Below are positions 25,914 to 34,959 of a stretch of 38,718 bases of DNA, piece by piece. Origin of the DNA: Gammaproteobacteria bacterium (GTDB lineage Bacteria > Pseudomonadota > Gammaproteobacteria > Eutrophobiales > Eutrophobiaceae); the NCBI GenBank assembly GCA_016179185.1, contig JACORW010000075.1, positions 1 through 38,718 on the forward strand, written 5' to 3'. Made by a program: the position numbers and the translations under genes. The first letter of the stretch is position 1, and every line of letters starts with the position of its first letter. The notes below the pieces were generated by a model that was not told where the DNA came from, searched no databases, and was given only the letters and a program-made list of their open reading frames with translations.

Positions 25914-27575
25914 CTATTCTGGCACGCCTGCCGGGAAATCAAAATTGGGCAAGGCCGCAAGCAACGCGCGCGTGCAGTCATGTTGCGGCGCTGCGAACAG
26001 CGTATCCGTTTCCGCCAGTTCGACGATACGGCCGTGGTGCATGACCGCAACGCGATCGGCGAGATACCGAATCACGGACAGATCATGGGAGATGAACAAC
26101 ATTGACAGCCGGCGGCGGTGATTGAGGTCAAGCAGCAACCGCAGGATCTCCGCCTGCACGGTCACGTCCAGGGCGGAAACGGGCTCGTCGGCGATGAGCA
26201 ATTCCGGTTCCGGCGCCAGCGCGCGGGCGATGGCGATGCGCTGCCGCTGCCCGCCCGAGAATTCGTGCGGGTAGCGCGTGGCCGAGCCCGGATCCAGTTC
26301 CACATCGTTCAGCAATTCGGTGACCCGCTGCCGCAGGCCGGGTTCAGAAATGGACCGCCGAACGGTCAGCGCCTCGGCAAGGCAGTCGTGCACCGTCATG
26401 CGCGGGTTCAGCGAGGAAAACGGATCCTGAAAGATCATCTGCATGCGCGCGCGGTTGGCGCGCAATGCCGCTGGTTTGAGATCAGACCACGGCAGCAGTC
26501 CCAGGGCCACGGTGCCGCGCCCGGGATCCAGCAGCCGGATCAGTGTGCGCGCCAGCGTGGATTTGCCGCTGCCGCTCTCACCGACGACGCCCAGGATTTC
26601 ACCCCTGTAAACGTCCAGCGTGACATTGCAAAGTGCCGGAGCGGACGCGATGGGCCTTGACATCCATCCGGCGCGCGCCGGATAGGTGATGCCGAGATCC
26701 TCGACGCACAGCAACGGACCGGGATCGCGCAGGACGCGATCCGGGGCCCGACGCTTCTCCCCGCGGGGAACGGCATCCACGAGCCGGCGCGTGTAATCGG
26801 CCTGCGGCGCGGCAAGAACGTCCGGTGCAGGTCCGGTCTCCACGCACCGCCCGGCCTGCATGACCACGACATCGTCCGCGATCCGGGACACGACACGCAG
26901 GTCGTGGGACACAAACACCATGGCCATGCCGCGTCGCTGTTTCAGTTCGAGCAGCAACTCCAGGATCTGCGCCTGGGTGGTCATATCCAGCGCCGTCGTG
27001 GGCTCATCTGCAATCAGCAGGTCCGGCTGCGTGATCAGCGCCATGGCGATCATGGCGCGCTGGCGCATGCCGCCGGAGAATTCATGGGGATAGTCGTGGA
27101 AGCGGCCTTGCGGATCCCGGATGCCGACCTCGGCCAGCGCCGCCACGGCCTGGTCCCGTGCCGCGCGCGCCGATGCGCCGCCATGAACCCGCAGCGGTTC
27201 GATCAACTGTGCGCCAATGGTCAGATAGGGGTTCAGCGCCGCGAGCGGGTCCTGGAAGATGAACGAGATGCGGTTGCCGCGCAGGGTTTGCAATATCCGT
27301 CCCGGCTGGGCCAGCAGATCGAGGGAATTAAAATACGCGCTGCCGCGGACCGTGCAGGCCGGGGGCTTTGGCAGCAGCCCGAGCAGGCTGAGGCAGGTGA
27401 CCGACTTGCCGGAACCGGACTCGCCGACGATGCCGAGCGTGCGGCCGCGGTGAACGTCGAAATTCGCGCCGTCCACGGCGGCGACCTCCTGCCCATGTGC
27501 TCGAAACGAGACGCGCAGATCCCGGACGCTGAGCAGACTGTCCGAGGGCGCAATCGGGCCCGGCGTCCCTGTCAT
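25914..27575 (-). CDS. Peptide ABC transporter ATPase, two fused nucleotide-binding domains
   Basis: 553 residues holding two complete Opp/Dpp-type ATPase domains, as in YejF. Each has Walker A GESGSGKS (about residues 54 and 338), a signature (FSGGMRQR and FSGGQRQR), Walker B ([12 protein letters not shown] and [12 protein letters not shown]) and a switch His (VSHDL, ISHDL). It energises import of oligopeptides through the two permeases encoded just upstream on the same strand. The start overlaps the permease stop (ATGA). It ends 50 bases before fabI starts, on the same strand. Confidence 0.94.
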   Translation of the reverse strand: MTGTPGPIAPSDSLLSVRDLRVSFRAHGQEVAAVDGANFDVHRGRTLGIVGESGSGKSVTCLSLLGLLPKPPACTVRGSAYFNSLDLLAQPGRILQTLRGNRISFIFQDPLAALNPYLTIGAQLIEPLRVHGGASARAARDQAVAALAEVGIRDPQGRFHDYPHEFSGGMRQRAMIAMALITQPDLLIADEPTTALDMTTQAQILELLLELKQRRGMAMVFVSHDLRVVSRIADDVVVMQAGRCVETGPAPDVLAAPQADYTRRLVDAVPRGEKRRAPDRVLRDPGPLLCVEDLGITYPARAGWMSRPIASAPALCNVTLDVYRGEILGVVGESGSGKSTLARTLIRLLDPGRGTVALGLLPWSDLKPAALRANRARMQMIFQDPFSSLNPRMTVHDCLAEALTVRRSISEPGLRQRVTELLNDVELDPGSATRYPHEFSGGQRQRIAIARALAPEPELLIADEPVSALDVTVQAEILRLLLDLNHRRRLSMLFISHDLSVIRYLADRVAVMHHGRIVELAETDTLFAAPQHDCTRALLAALPNFDFPAGVPE

Positions 27576-28474
27576 TGCAGCTCGCTGCGCGGGTCCAGCG
27601 CGTCGCGCAGTCCGTCACCGAGAAAATTAAGGCTGAGCAATGTGGCCGTCAGGACTGCCACGGGCCAGTACAGCAGCCAGGGGTACTCTTCCATAGTCTC
27701 GACGCCGTAGGCGATCAGCACGCCCCAGGAACTTTCGGGCGGCTGCACGCCGAGCCCGAGAAAACTCAGGAACGATTCCAGCAGGATGACGTTCGGAATC
27801 GTGAGCGTCGCGCAGACGATGATCGGGCCGATGACATTGGGGATGACGTGTGCCGTCATGATGCGCCACGGGGACAGACCGAGCGTGATGGCGGCCTCGA
27901 CATAGGCCGTCCGGCGCACGCCCCGGACCTGGCCGCGCACAATGCGCGCCATGGTCAGCCATTCCACGCAGCCGATGGCGAGAAACAGCAGCAGCAGGCT
28001 GCGGCCGAAGACCACCGTCAACAGGATGATGAAGATCGTGAACGGCAGCGCATAGAGAATGTCCACGGTCCGCATCATCCATGCATCCAGCCGTCCCCCC
28101 AGGTAACCGGCCAGCGTTCCCCACAGCACGCCAATGGTCAGCGCCACCGCGGTGGCAAGGGCGCCCACGGCCAGCGACACGCGGCTGCCATACAGGATGC
28201 GCGTCAGCAGATCACGGCCGAACAGGTCCGTCCCGAGCCAGTGTTCCGGGGACGGTGGGGCAGCGCCGAGTTCAAGGTTTTGATCGGCGTAAGAGTAGGG
28301 CGCAATCCACGGTGTTAGAAACGCCACAGCGACCATTGACAGCAGGATCGCGAGGCCCGCCATGGCGGGCCGATTACAACCCAGGCGTGCAAACGCGTCG
28401 CGCCACAGCGAGTGGTGATCGGAACTTTCAGGTTCCCGCTGGTTCACGAGCCGTTCAGTCCCGCGCTTCCGCAC
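27572..28474 (-). CDS. Peptide ABC transporter permease, OppC/DppC type
   Basis: 300 residues from GTG 28474; GTG 28447 is an alternative that would shorten the 20-base overlap with the upstream permease gene. An N-terminal OppC-type segment with LWRDAFARLGCNRPAMAGLAIL leads to the periplasmic loop (EHWLGTDLFGRDLLTRILYG, the hallmark DxxGRD) and the EAA loop around AAITLGLSPWRIMTAHVIPN. Six membrane segments are apparent. It pairs with the OppB-type permease to form the channel. Confidence 0.93.
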   Translation of the reverse strand: MRKRGTERLVNQREPESSDHHSLWRDAFARLGCNRPAMAGLAILLSMVAVAFLTPWIAPYSYADQNLELGAAPPSPEHWLGTDLFGRDLLTRILYGSRVSLAVGALATAVALTIGVLWGTLAGYLGGRLDAWMMRTVDILYALPFTIFIILLTVVFGRSLLLLFLAIGCVEWLTMARIVRGQVRGVRRTAYVEAAITLGLSPWRIMTAHVIPNVIGPIIVCATLTIPNVILLESFLSFLGLGVQPPESSWGVLIAYGVETMEEYPWLLYWPVAVLTATLLSLNFLGDGLRDALDPRSELQ

Positions 28475-29387
28475 GCCGCAGCCTCGGATCGAGCCAGAAC
28501 GCCAACAGGTCCGCCAGCAGGTTGAACAACACGATCAACACCGCGAAGAAGATCGTTGTACCCAGGATCAGCGTGTAGTCGCGGTTGAAAGCGGCCAGCA
28601 CGTAATAGCGTCCGAGGCCCGGGATCTGGAACAGCGTCTCCACAACAAACGATCCGCTCAGCAGACCGGCGAGCGCCGGGCCGAGGAACGACACCACGGG
28701 GGTCAGCCCGCCGCGCAGCGCATGTTTCAGCAGGACCGCGGATTCGCCCAGTCCCTTGGCGCGCGCGGTGCGGATGAAATCCAGTTGCAGTACATCCAGC
28801 AACCCGGCACGTGCCAGCCGGGCAATGTACGCGGCGTAGACCAACCCCAGTGTCAAGGCAGGCAGGATTTTGTCTCCGGGCAGGTAGCCCCAGCCGGACA
28901 CCGGCAGCCACTCCAGCCGGATGGCGAAACCCAGCACCAGCAGCGGTCCCAGGACATAGGTCGGCAGGCACATCCCGGTGGTGGCGATGATCGTGGACAG
29001 GCGATCCACCCAGGTATTGGCGCGCGCGGCGGCGAGCACGCCGGCAGTCACGCCGATCGCGAGCGCCACCAGCAGCGCATAACATCCCAGCTCGAAGGTG
29101 ATCGGAAAGCCGGCCGCGATGATCTCGTTGACACTGCGCCCCGGGTACTTGAACGACGGCCCGAGATCGCCCCGCAGTGCATGTCCCAGGTAATCGGCGA
29201 ATTGCGTGTGCCACGGATCATCGAGGTGGTAGCGGGCGTTGAGGCTGCGCAGCACCTCCGGAGGCGCGGCGCGCTCCCCATCGAACGGGCCGCCGGGCGC
29301 GAGCCGCACCAGCAGGAACGTCAGCACCGCGACCGCCAGCAGAACCGGGATCGCCTGCAACAGGCGCCGCAGCAGAAAACCGGTCAT
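28455..29387 (-). CDS. Peptide ABC transporter permease, OppB/DppB type
   Basis: 310 residues from ATG 29387 ([20 protein letters not shown]), which overlaps the binding-protein gene stop by four bases (ATGA). It has the OppB N-terminus, the LRSLNARYHLDDPWHTQFADYLGHALRGDLGPSF segment after TM1 and the EAA motif near RTARAKGLGESAVLLKHALR, with six membrane segments. Second gene of the four-gene peptide import operon. Confidence 0.93.
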   Translation of the reverse strand: MTGFLLRRLLQAIPVLLAVAVLTFLLVRLAPGGPFDGERAAPPEVLRSLNARYHLDDPWHTQFADYLGHALRGDLGPSFKYPGRSVNEIIAAGFPITFELGCYALLVALAIGVTAGVLAAARANTWVDRLSTIIATTGMCLPTYVLGPLLVLGFAIRLEWLPVSGWGYLPGDKILPALTLGLVYAAYIARLARAGLLDVLQLDFIRTARAKGLGESAVLLKHALRGGLTPVVSFLGPALAGLLSGSFVVETLFQIPGLGRYYVLAAFNRDYTLILGTTIFFAVLIVLFNLLADLLAFWLDPRLRRAEARD

Positions 29388-31000
29388 GGGCAGCGAGCTC
29401 CGGGCGCGGCAAGCCAAAGGTGCTTATACGGGTGCTGATCAAGCAGATTGGGATGCCAGCCGCACAGTCGCGGCGACACCAGCCGCACCTGCGTATAGAT
29501 GTACAGCGGCAGGATGGGCGCCTCGTCCAGCAACACCTGTTCCGCCTGCCTGAGCAGCGCCCGCCGCCGGGTATCATCCGTGGCACGCGCCGCCGCATCC
29601 AGCAGCGCATCGTAGCGGGCATTATTCCAGCCGGTGCGGTTGTTGCCGCCGTCGCCGCGGAACAGATCGAGAAACGTCGTCGGGTCCACGTAGTCTCCGA
29701 TCCAGGAGCCGCGCGAGATGTGATATTGCAGATGGCTCTCGCGGCTCTGCTGCACCTTCCAGTCCTGGCTGGTCAGCGCAACATGGACACCCAGTTCCCG
29801 GCGCCACATCTGTTGAATGACCGTGGCGATCTTGCGGTGCAGCTCATCGGTATTGAACTGCAGCTCCAGCTCCGGGAATCCGCTGCCGCCGGGAAATCCT
29901 GCGGCAGCCATCAGTGCCCGGGCAGTTTCCGGGTCGTAGGGAATGCCGGCGGGCGGGACATACCCGGCGGTTTCCGGCGGCGTCAGAAATCCGGCCGGGA
30001 TCTGGCCGCCGCGGGTGATGCGCTCAACGATCTGTTTTCTGTCAATGCACAGTGCCAGCGCGCGGCGCACGCGCGGATCGTCCAGCGGTTTCACGGTGAC
30101 GTTGAACCGGTAGAAATAGGAGCCCAGAAACGGCGTAATGCGCAGCGCGGCCGGATCTTCGTCCCGGTACACGGCAATCTTTTCCGCCGGCACGCGGTCA
30201 ATGACGTGCAACTGGCCGGCGCGAAACATCCGTTCCTCGGTGCTGGCGCTGGAAATGGGATAGAACCGGATGCCATCGAGCCGGACCCGTGCCGCATCCC
30301 AATAATGGACATTGCGTTTCAGGGTCAGCAGGCGGTTCAACTGCCACTCGTCGAGCGCAAAGGCGCCGTTGCCGACGAAATTTCCCGGCCGCGTCCAGCG
30401 CGTGCCGCGTTCATCCGTGGCGCCGAACCTCTCGATGACGCGCGGATTGATCGGATAGAAACTGTGATGATCCAGCAATTGCAGAAAATACGGCACCGGC
30501 CGGATGAGTTGGATCTCCAGCGTCCGCTCGTCGAGGGCGCGCACGCCGACCCGGCTGAAATCCACAATGCGCCCGGCATGAAACGCCGCGGCACCGCGGA
30601 TGGAATAAAACATGTACGCATACAGATTCCCGAGCGCGGGCTGCAACGCGCGCCGCCATGACCAGACGAAGTCGCCGGCCGTGACCGGTTCGCCGTTGGA
30701 CCAGCGGGCATCGGGGCGCAGGTGAAAGGTATAGGTCTTCTGATCCTCCGACAGCGTCCAGCGTTCCGCGACGCCGGGCCGGATGCCCAGGTCCGTGGGG
30801 TCCTTCGCCACCAGCCCCTCGAACAAGGCCATCAGGATATGCGTCTCCGGGATGCCCGTTACCGTGTGCGGATCCAGGTCCTGGGGCTCATCGCCGTTGC
30901 CGAAGTGGAGTATCCCGGTGCGCTGACTTGCCTCCACGTTGCTTTCGTGGCTGCCGCAGGCGGTGAGGAGGAACGCCGCCGCCAACCAGGCCGAACGCAT
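29384..31000 (-). CDS. Periplasmic oligopeptide-binding lipoprotein, OppA family
   Basis: 538 residues from ATG 31000 ([17 protein letters not shown]). The lipobox LTAC predicts lipid anchoring at Cys15. The substrate-binding fold is family 5: [19 protein letters not shown] at the N-terminus, the signature around [35 protein letters not shown], and later segments with [20 protein letters not shown]. OppA-type proteins deliver peptides to the permease. It is first in the operon. The leader carries a heptad inverted repeat (31034-31132) that lies between it and the divergent hydrolase gene. No clear ribosome binding site is visible, but no better start exists. Confidence 0.92.
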   Translation of the reverse strand: MRSAWLAAAFLLTACGSHESNVEASQRTGILHFGNGDEPQDLDPHTVTGIPETHILMALFEGLVAKDPTDLGIRPGVAERWTLSEDQKTYTFHLRPDARWSNGEPVTAGDFVWSWRRALQPALGNLYAYMFYSIRGAAAFHAGRIVDFSRVGVRALDERTLEIQLIRPVPYFLQLLDHHSFYPINPRVIERFGATDERGTRWTRPGNFVGNGAFALDEWQLNRLLTLKRNVHYWDAARVRLDGIRFYPISSASTEERMFRAGQLHVIDRVPAEKIAVYRDEDPAALRITPFLGSYFYRFNVTVKPLDDPRVRRALALCIDRKQIVERITRGGQIPAGFLTPPETAGYVPPAGIPYDPETARALMAAAGFPGGSGFPELELQFNTDELHRKIATVIQQMWRRELGVHVALTSQDWKVQQSRESHLQYHISRGSWIGDYVDPTTFLDLFRGDGGNNRTGWNNARYDALLDAAARATDDTRRRALLRQAEQVLLDEAPILPLYIYTQVRLVSPRLCGWHPNLLDQHPYKHLWLAAPGARCP

Positions 31001-31033
31001 GGCCCGGCGGAGGCAGCGGGGAGTCCGGAGTAG

Positions 31034-31132
31034 GGAATATGGAAAACGGAATATAGAATGTGGAGGGAATAGCGCTGAAACAGCATCCGGATATGTTCCC
31101 CCCCATATTCCACAATCCATATTCCCTATTCT
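31034..31132. repeat. Inverted pair of heptad tandem repeats, second family
   Basis: Left arm 31034-31068 is five 7-mers (ggaatat ggaaaac ggaatat agaatgt ggaggga). Right arm 31105-31132 is four 7-mers (atattcc acaatcc atattcc ctattct). They are largely complementary, with a loop of about 36 bases. The layout is the same as in the tRNA spacers but the 7-mer is different. It lies between the divergent oppA-type and hydrolase genes, in the likely promoter region of both. Confidence 0.8.
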
Positions 31133-31175
31133 ACCGTTTCAACGGCGCCTCCCGGCTGAACCCCGAACGTCAACC

Positions 31176-31706
31176 ATGAAGGACGCCCTCGCAACCATCT
31201 TCCACGCCCTCGAGTTCGCCGCGCGCAAGCACCGCGACCAGCGGCGCAAGGACGCAGACGCGACCCCGTACATCAATCACCCGATCCAGCTTGCCGGCGT
31301 GCTGGTCAACGAGGGCGGCGTCGCGGACACCGAAGTGATCATCGCCGCCATCCTGCATGACACCGTGGAGGACACAAAGACGACGGCGGAGGAACTGGAG
31401 CGGGAGTTCGGCGCCGCAGTCGCGGGCATCGTCATGGAGGTCACCGACGACAAGAATCTGCTGAAAGCGGAGCGCAAACGGCTGCAAATCGAACACGCCG
31501 CGCATCTGAGCCACAATGCCCGGCTGGTCAAACTGGCGGACAAGATCTGCAACCTGCGCGATATGAACGCAGCACCGCCGGCGGACTGGGACCTCAGGCG
31601 CCGGCAGGAATACTTCGACTGGGCCAAGGCCGTCGTGGATCGCCTGCGCGGGAGTCATGAACAACTGGAGGCGCTATTCGATCGGGAACTTGTTCGGCGG
31701 CCGTAA
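31176..31706 (+). CDS. MESH1-like HD-domain (p)ppGpp hydrolase
   Basis: 176 residues, the size of the stand-alone hydrolases related to SpoT (MESH1/HDDC3). Key elements: [23 protein letters not shown] with the first metal-site His, [14 protein letters not shown] (HD and ED motifs), [19 protein letters not shown] and [14 protein letters not shown]. No synthetase, TGS or ACT domain follows. It may remove (p)ppGpp or act on NADPH as its animal counterpart does. It is divergent from the peptide transporter operon; start ATG 31176 has no strong ribosome binding site. Confidence 0.92.
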   Translation: MKDALATIFHALEFAARKHRDQRRKDADATPYINHPIQLAGVLVNEGGVADTEVIIAAILHDTVEDTKTTAEELEREFGAAVAGIVMEVTDDKNLLKAERKRLQIEHAAHLSHNARLVKLADKICNLRDMNAAPPADWDLRRRQEYFDWAKAVVDRLRGSHEQLEALFDRELVRRP

Positions 31707-31956
31707 TCAACCATCCAGGGGACTGCGCACGCCCTTCCCGCCGCGATTCATAACAGAAGCCGCCGCCGGACCTGTTCCAGAATTTTTGGTTTCTGTTTCA
31801 TGGCGCACCTCCGTGTGCGTCGTTCGGGATTCAGGGCCTGTGCATTTTCCTGACGGAAACTATACTGATCAGATGGTTGCATCATTTCCGGCTGTTTTAT
31901 ATCCCATTATTGGGGTATTTGTCGGCACGATTTCGGGTGTCTAATTTTAGAGTTCA
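31707..31956. other. Intergenic stretch at the start of the accessory segment
   Basis: 250 bases, becoming AT-richer from about 31770 onward, without a recognisable gene or RNA. It marks the change from the conserved core to the lower-GC gene at 31966. Confidence 0.4.
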
Positions 31957-31965
31957 TTGACACTA

Positions 31966-32544
31966 ATGAATTGGCTTACCTTCATCGCTACGTTGGTCGA
32001 TTCTCTAGCGTGGCCAGCAGTGGTCATCGCAATATTGTTCATTGTTCGAGAACGGCTTCCTGAAATGGTCACCGCATTGCGTCGTCTTAAATACAAGGAT
32101 CTGGAACTTGAATTCGAGACTTCGACCGCGGCGATTGAAAAGAAATCTGAAGAGGCACTTCCTTCGGTTACAAAAGCAGTCACCTTCGCTGGTTCTACTG
32201 AGGACGATGAACGAAATCGACTTACGCAGATCGCAGAGATATCCCCACGCTCAGCCATACTTGAAGCGTGGCTACTTGTAGAACGTGCCGCCGTTGATGT
32301 AATTCGGAAGCGCGGCATTAGCAATCTCAAATCAATGCCTGGCCCTATGCAACTTCGCGATTACCTTAGAAAAGGCGAATTGCTTAATGAAACGCTGTTG
32401 GGATTGTTCGAAGAACTTCGCTTTCTTCGAAACGAAGCGGTACACGTATCAGATGCGCAATTCACCCCTAAGGCAGTTGTCAATTACATTCGGGTGGCAC
32501 TGAAGATGGCTGGCTATCTTGAGCAGCGTGCCAGTGAACTCTAA
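31966..32544 (+). CDS. Membrane-anchored protein of unknown function, lower GC
   Basis: 192 residues from ATG 31966 (TTG 31957 would add three). One N-terminal membrane segment (FIATLVDSLAWPAVVIAILFIV, roughly residues 5-27) precedes a charged linker (about 28-90) and a C-terminal helical domain with ILEAWLLVERAAVDVIRKRG and LFEELRFLRNEAVHVSDAQF, which resembles the DUF4145/HEPN-like pattern R-N-x-x-x-H. HEPN domains are often RNases; here the Arg-Asn-Glu-Ala-Val-His is suggestive only. Base composition is visibly more AT-rich than its neighbours, so horizontal acquisition is likely. Confidence 0.75.
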   Translation: MNWLTFIATLVDSLAWPAVVIAILFIVRERLPEMVTALRRLKYKDLELEFETSTAAIEKKSEEALPSVTKAVTFAGSTEDDERNRLTQIAEISPRSAILEAWLLVERAAVDVIRKRGISNLKSMPGPMQLRDYLRKGELLNETLLGLFEELRFLRNEAVHVSDAQFTPKAVVNYIRVALKMAGYLEQRASEL

Positions 32545-32684
32545 CTCCCGCTTTCACCGACAGCTACCTGCCGGCCGTGACGGAGTATCACCGAATGCGG
32601 GACGGACTACCTATAAAACGCATGGAGGGCGACGCGCTGGAGCGCGCGCCTCATGCGAATCGTTATGCCGCAGGATGGAATGTC

Positions 32685-33341
32685 GTGAGCATATCGCTTG
32701 CAGTACCCAAGCGTGAGCAGTCGCGAGGGGAAGAAATCTCGAACAGCATCAGTCACGGGATAGGGCTGATCGCGGCACTCGTGGCAACCCCGTTTCTTAT
32801 CATGCAGGCAGTAGGGCGCGGAGATACGGGATTCATAGTCGGCGCGAGTCTCTTCGCCGCGACCATGGTGCTGCTTTACCTTGCCTCCACCCTCTATCAC
32901 GCCTTACCGATAGGCACGGCCAAGCGTGTGTTTCAGGTCATCGAGCACTCCGCGATCTTTCTCCTTATCGCTGGTACGTACACGCCGTTCACGCTTGGCG
33001 TACTTCGTGGCGCGTGGGGCTGGTCGCTCCTTGGGCTCATCTGGGGACTTGCCGTGGCCGGGGTAGCGCTGAAGACATTTGACAGGATGTCCCATCCCAT
33101 CGTCTCCACCAGCCTTTATCTGCTCATGGGGTGGCTCATTCTGATCGCAGTCAACCCGCTGTATGCCCGCGTACCAACATCCGGCCTACTATGGCTGGTC
33201 GCAGGGGGCGTGGCTTACACGATAGGTGTGGCTTTCTTCGCGGCCGATTCGCGCCTGCGATACGGCCACTTCATCTGGCATTTGTTTGTAATGGCGGGTA
33301 CCGCATGCCATTACTTCGCAGTGCTCTGGTATGCGGCCTAA
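32685..33341 (+). CDS. Hemolysin III / TrhA-type seven-helix membrane protein (PAQR superfamily)
   Basis: 218 residues from GTG 32685, which has a ggatgga sequence upstream; an ORF beginning at 32577 would add 36 residues unlike the family. Conserved features are EEISNSISHGIGLIAAL, the SxLYHA motif in YLASTLYHALP, EHSAIFLLIAGTYTPFTLG and the C-terminal YGHFIWHLFVMAGTACHYFA, which carry the His, Asp and Ser thought to bind a metal. Seven membrane segments are expected. Bacterial members affect membrane lipid homeostasis; the haemolysin name is historical. Confidence 0.9.
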   Translation: MSISLAVPKREQSRGEEISNSISHGIGLIAALVATPFLIMQAVGRGDTGFIVGASLFAATMVLLYLASTLYHALPIGTAKRVFQVIEHSAIFLLIAGTYTPFTLGVLRGAWGWSLLGLIWGLAVAGVALKTFDRMSHPIVSTSLYLLMGWLILIAVNPLYARVPTSGLLWLVAGGVAYTIGVAFFAADSRLRYGHFIWHLFVMAGTACHYFAVLWYAA

Positions 33342-34096
33342 CATGGCCTATATGGACTCCCCCCGGAAGGCGAGAGAAGGACGCTAAGTAGCTGGTCAAC
33401 GCGGGGTTCGGTTGCAGTCGTATATCCGGCATCTTGTGTGAGCGTCAGCGCGCCCGTGCCGACATGGGATCTGCGCACGGGAAGCCACACGCGCAGAGCG
33501 ATCAGGTTTCGATCAGCAATGTTATCGGCTTGTTCCCGTGCCGGTCCGACCGTGGTTGCCATGATGGAGGTCTTTTCTCCTCGCAAACCGTGTTCAGCAG
33601 GATGATGTCTTGCTCAGCTCGCCGACAGGGGCGCCAGTTCCCCCGGCCCGGCATGTTTCCTGTTTCACCCACACCGCCCAGGCGATGCGTGCCAGTTTGT
33701 TGGCAAGCGCATAGGCCGCTTTGTTGTGATTGGTGCGGGCCTGCACCGCCAGGGCCCAGTGTTTGAGCCGGTCAACGGGACGCCCCAGGCGCCGTGCCAC
33801 GACTCCGGCGGGCAAGACGCTGCGCGCGCCATGGGTCAGCAGGGCAGCGGAACTCAGGACACTCATCCAATTTCCGGACAAGTGGCAACGTGCTCTTCCG
33901 GGGGGCGGAAGGCTGATTGCGGAGCCGAGCCCGGAAAAGGTCCGCGTTGACAAGTTGAGATTGATACGGGGCTGCGGAAACGGCCGTTGTGCCCCACCGT
34001 ATCAGCGCAACGAGGAAACCGCCTGCCCAGAGATATGCGCGGAGGAAAGAAAGCGGACGACGGGAACCATGGCGTACCCAATGAGACTTGACAGAG
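33342..34096. other. Gene-poor stretch of about 750 bases
   Basis: No intact gene can be supported here. It holds the decayed IS110-family transposase end (33650-33860, minus) and an inverted repeat GATACGGGGC / GCCCCACCGTATC at about 33963-34005 that may be a hairpin, possibly part of the element remnant or the upstream end of the toxin-antitoxin module. The rest shows no recognised feature. Confidence 0.5.
33650..33860 (-). pseudogene. Remnant of an IS110-family transposase (C-terminal part)
   Basis: Translated in the minus direction the stretch reads SSAALLTHGARSVL, LKHWALAVQARTNHNKAAYA and LANKLARIAWAVWVKQE, a typical C-terminal end of an IS110-type (DEDD, TnpA) transposase. Only about the last 70 codons remain; the DEDD catalytic N-terminus and the rest of the element are absent, and the flanking parts of the frame do not look related. 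It is evidence of past transposition in this accessory segment. Confidence 0.8.
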
Positions 34097-34112
34097 TTCG
34101 CTTATAAGCGAA
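34088..34112 (+). promoter_or_regulatory. Promoter and operator of the second toxin-antitoxin pair
   Basis: A TTGACA -35 box (34088-34093) is followed by a perfect 16-bp palindrome TTCGCTTATAAGCGAA (34097-34112). The palindrome fills the space where the -10 would be expected (about 34111 onward), so a protein bound to it would block the polymerase. The toxin ATG lies at 34125, 12 bases after the palindrome. Confidence 0.65.
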
Positions 34113-34124
34113 AAATGAATTGCA

Positions 34125-34442
34125 ATGGAGTTGCGGCATTACGTGACGGCGTCAGGGACCGACGTCATCCAGGAATGGGTGGACGGAATGCGTGACCTGC
34201 GTGCGCGTGTGGCCATTCAGCGGCGCATCAGCCGTTTGATCCTGGGAAACTTCGGAGATCACTCGTATTGCCGTGATGGGATCCACGAACTTCGAATCGA
34301 TGTCGGTCCGGGCTATCGTGTCTATTACGCCCGCGATGGCGCGACGGTAACCATCCTGTTGTGTGGTGCTGACAAGCGGACGCAGACCAGGGATGTTGAT
34401 CGTGCAATCGAATATTGGCGGGATTATCAGCGGAGACGGTAA
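34125..34442 (+). CDS. RelE/ParE-family addiction-module killer protein
   Basis: 105 residues, matching the group of HI1419-like toxins (phage-derived Gp49/HigB-like). Typical are W...MRDLRARVAIQRRISRLILGNFGDHSYCRDGIHELRIDVGPGYRVYYARDG, with the ELRIDVGPGYRVYY core, followed by LLCGADKRTQTRDVDRAIEYW. Such proteins stop growth by cleaving RNA or blocking translation. The stop overlaps the next gene by one base (TAATG), with the toxin first, as in the other pair of this window. Confidence 0.9.
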   Translation: MELRHYVTASGTDVIQEWVDGMRDLRARVAIQRRISRLILGNFGDHSYCRDGIHELRIDVGPGYRVYYARDGATVTILLCGADKRTQTRDVDRAIEYWRDYQRRR

Positions 34443-34774
34443 TGCGCAGAAAGAAGCGTAGACTCCCATGGCGGAACCATGAGGACGCTGTGGTCGAGAG
34501 TTTTCGCAGGAATCCGAAGTTTGCCGCAAGATATCTTGATGCGATACTTGAGGACGGTGATCAGGCTGAACTGATGCTTGCGCTGCGTTTTCTGGCCGTT
34601 GCGTTTGGCGGAATGGGCGCGGTGGCGGAAAGCGCCGAATTGAACAAAACCTCTCTCTATCGAACTCTTTCGGCCAGTGGAAATCCTGAACTTCGAAGCG
34701 TGACTACGTTGCTGAAGGCAATGGGCCTGCGGCTGGCGGTTCAGCCCCTGGCGCGCCGTTACCAGGCATCATGA
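34442..34774 (+). CDS. Antitoxin of the HI1420-like addiction-module family
   Basis: 110 residues from ATG 34442. It has the helix-turn-helix of the addiction module antidote group: AVAESAELNKTSLYRTLSASGNPELRSVTTLLKAMGLRL, preceded by NPKFAARYLDAILEDGDQAELMLALRFL. It should bind the palindrome at 34097-34112 and neutralise the upstream toxin. Complete and in the same operon. It is followed by a stretch to 34878 without a recognised gene. Confidence 0.9.
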   Translation: MRRKKRRLPWRNHEDAVVESFRRNPKFAARYLDAILEDGDQAELMLALRFLAVAFGGMGAVAESAELNKTSLYRTLSASGNPELRSVTTLLKAMGLRLAVQPLARRYQAS

Positions 34775-34878
34775 GCGGCTGATACCACTGACGGTCGCCG
34801 CGCGCGGCGGTCCCCAGTGCCGCAGGGCATGGTGATTGTCGGAGCGTGTCGGTCACGGAAATTGCGCTACCCCTGTAT

Positions 34879-34930
34879 CATCAGATGTATCGATTCCGCC
34901 AGCAACGTCACGGTGACCTGCCCGCCGTGG
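34879..34930 (-). pseudogene. Detached fragment of the modC 3' end
   Basis: Fifty-two bases match the last part of modC at 35623-35674 at 44 positions and in the same orientation. Read on the minus strand the fragment encodes GGQVTVTLLAESIHLM, against GGPVTVSLLAEAIHLM in ModC. The two copies are direct repeats around the oxygenase-like gene. Confidence 0.75.
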
Positions 34931-34959
34931 CCCGACACGCGAATCGGCCGGGACGACTT

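Noticed and set aside
32620..33400. Possible integron attC sites around the TrhA-type gene (imperfect palindrome ending near cgttatgcc at 32661-32669, and GCCTAAC after its stop)
   Set aside because: The left site has no matching RYYYAAC box, no second inverse core site follows the GCCTAAC, and no integrase gene is in the window; the pattern can occur by chance.
33900..34010. IS110 bridge RNA in the stretch upstream of the transposase remnant
   Set aside because: A hairpin-capable repeat is present, but most of the element is missing and no bridge-RNA loops or element ends can be identified.
34846..34959. Upstream extension of the oxygenase reading frame
   Set aside because: These codons run through the duplicated modC fragment on the opposite strand and do not resemble the start of this protein family.
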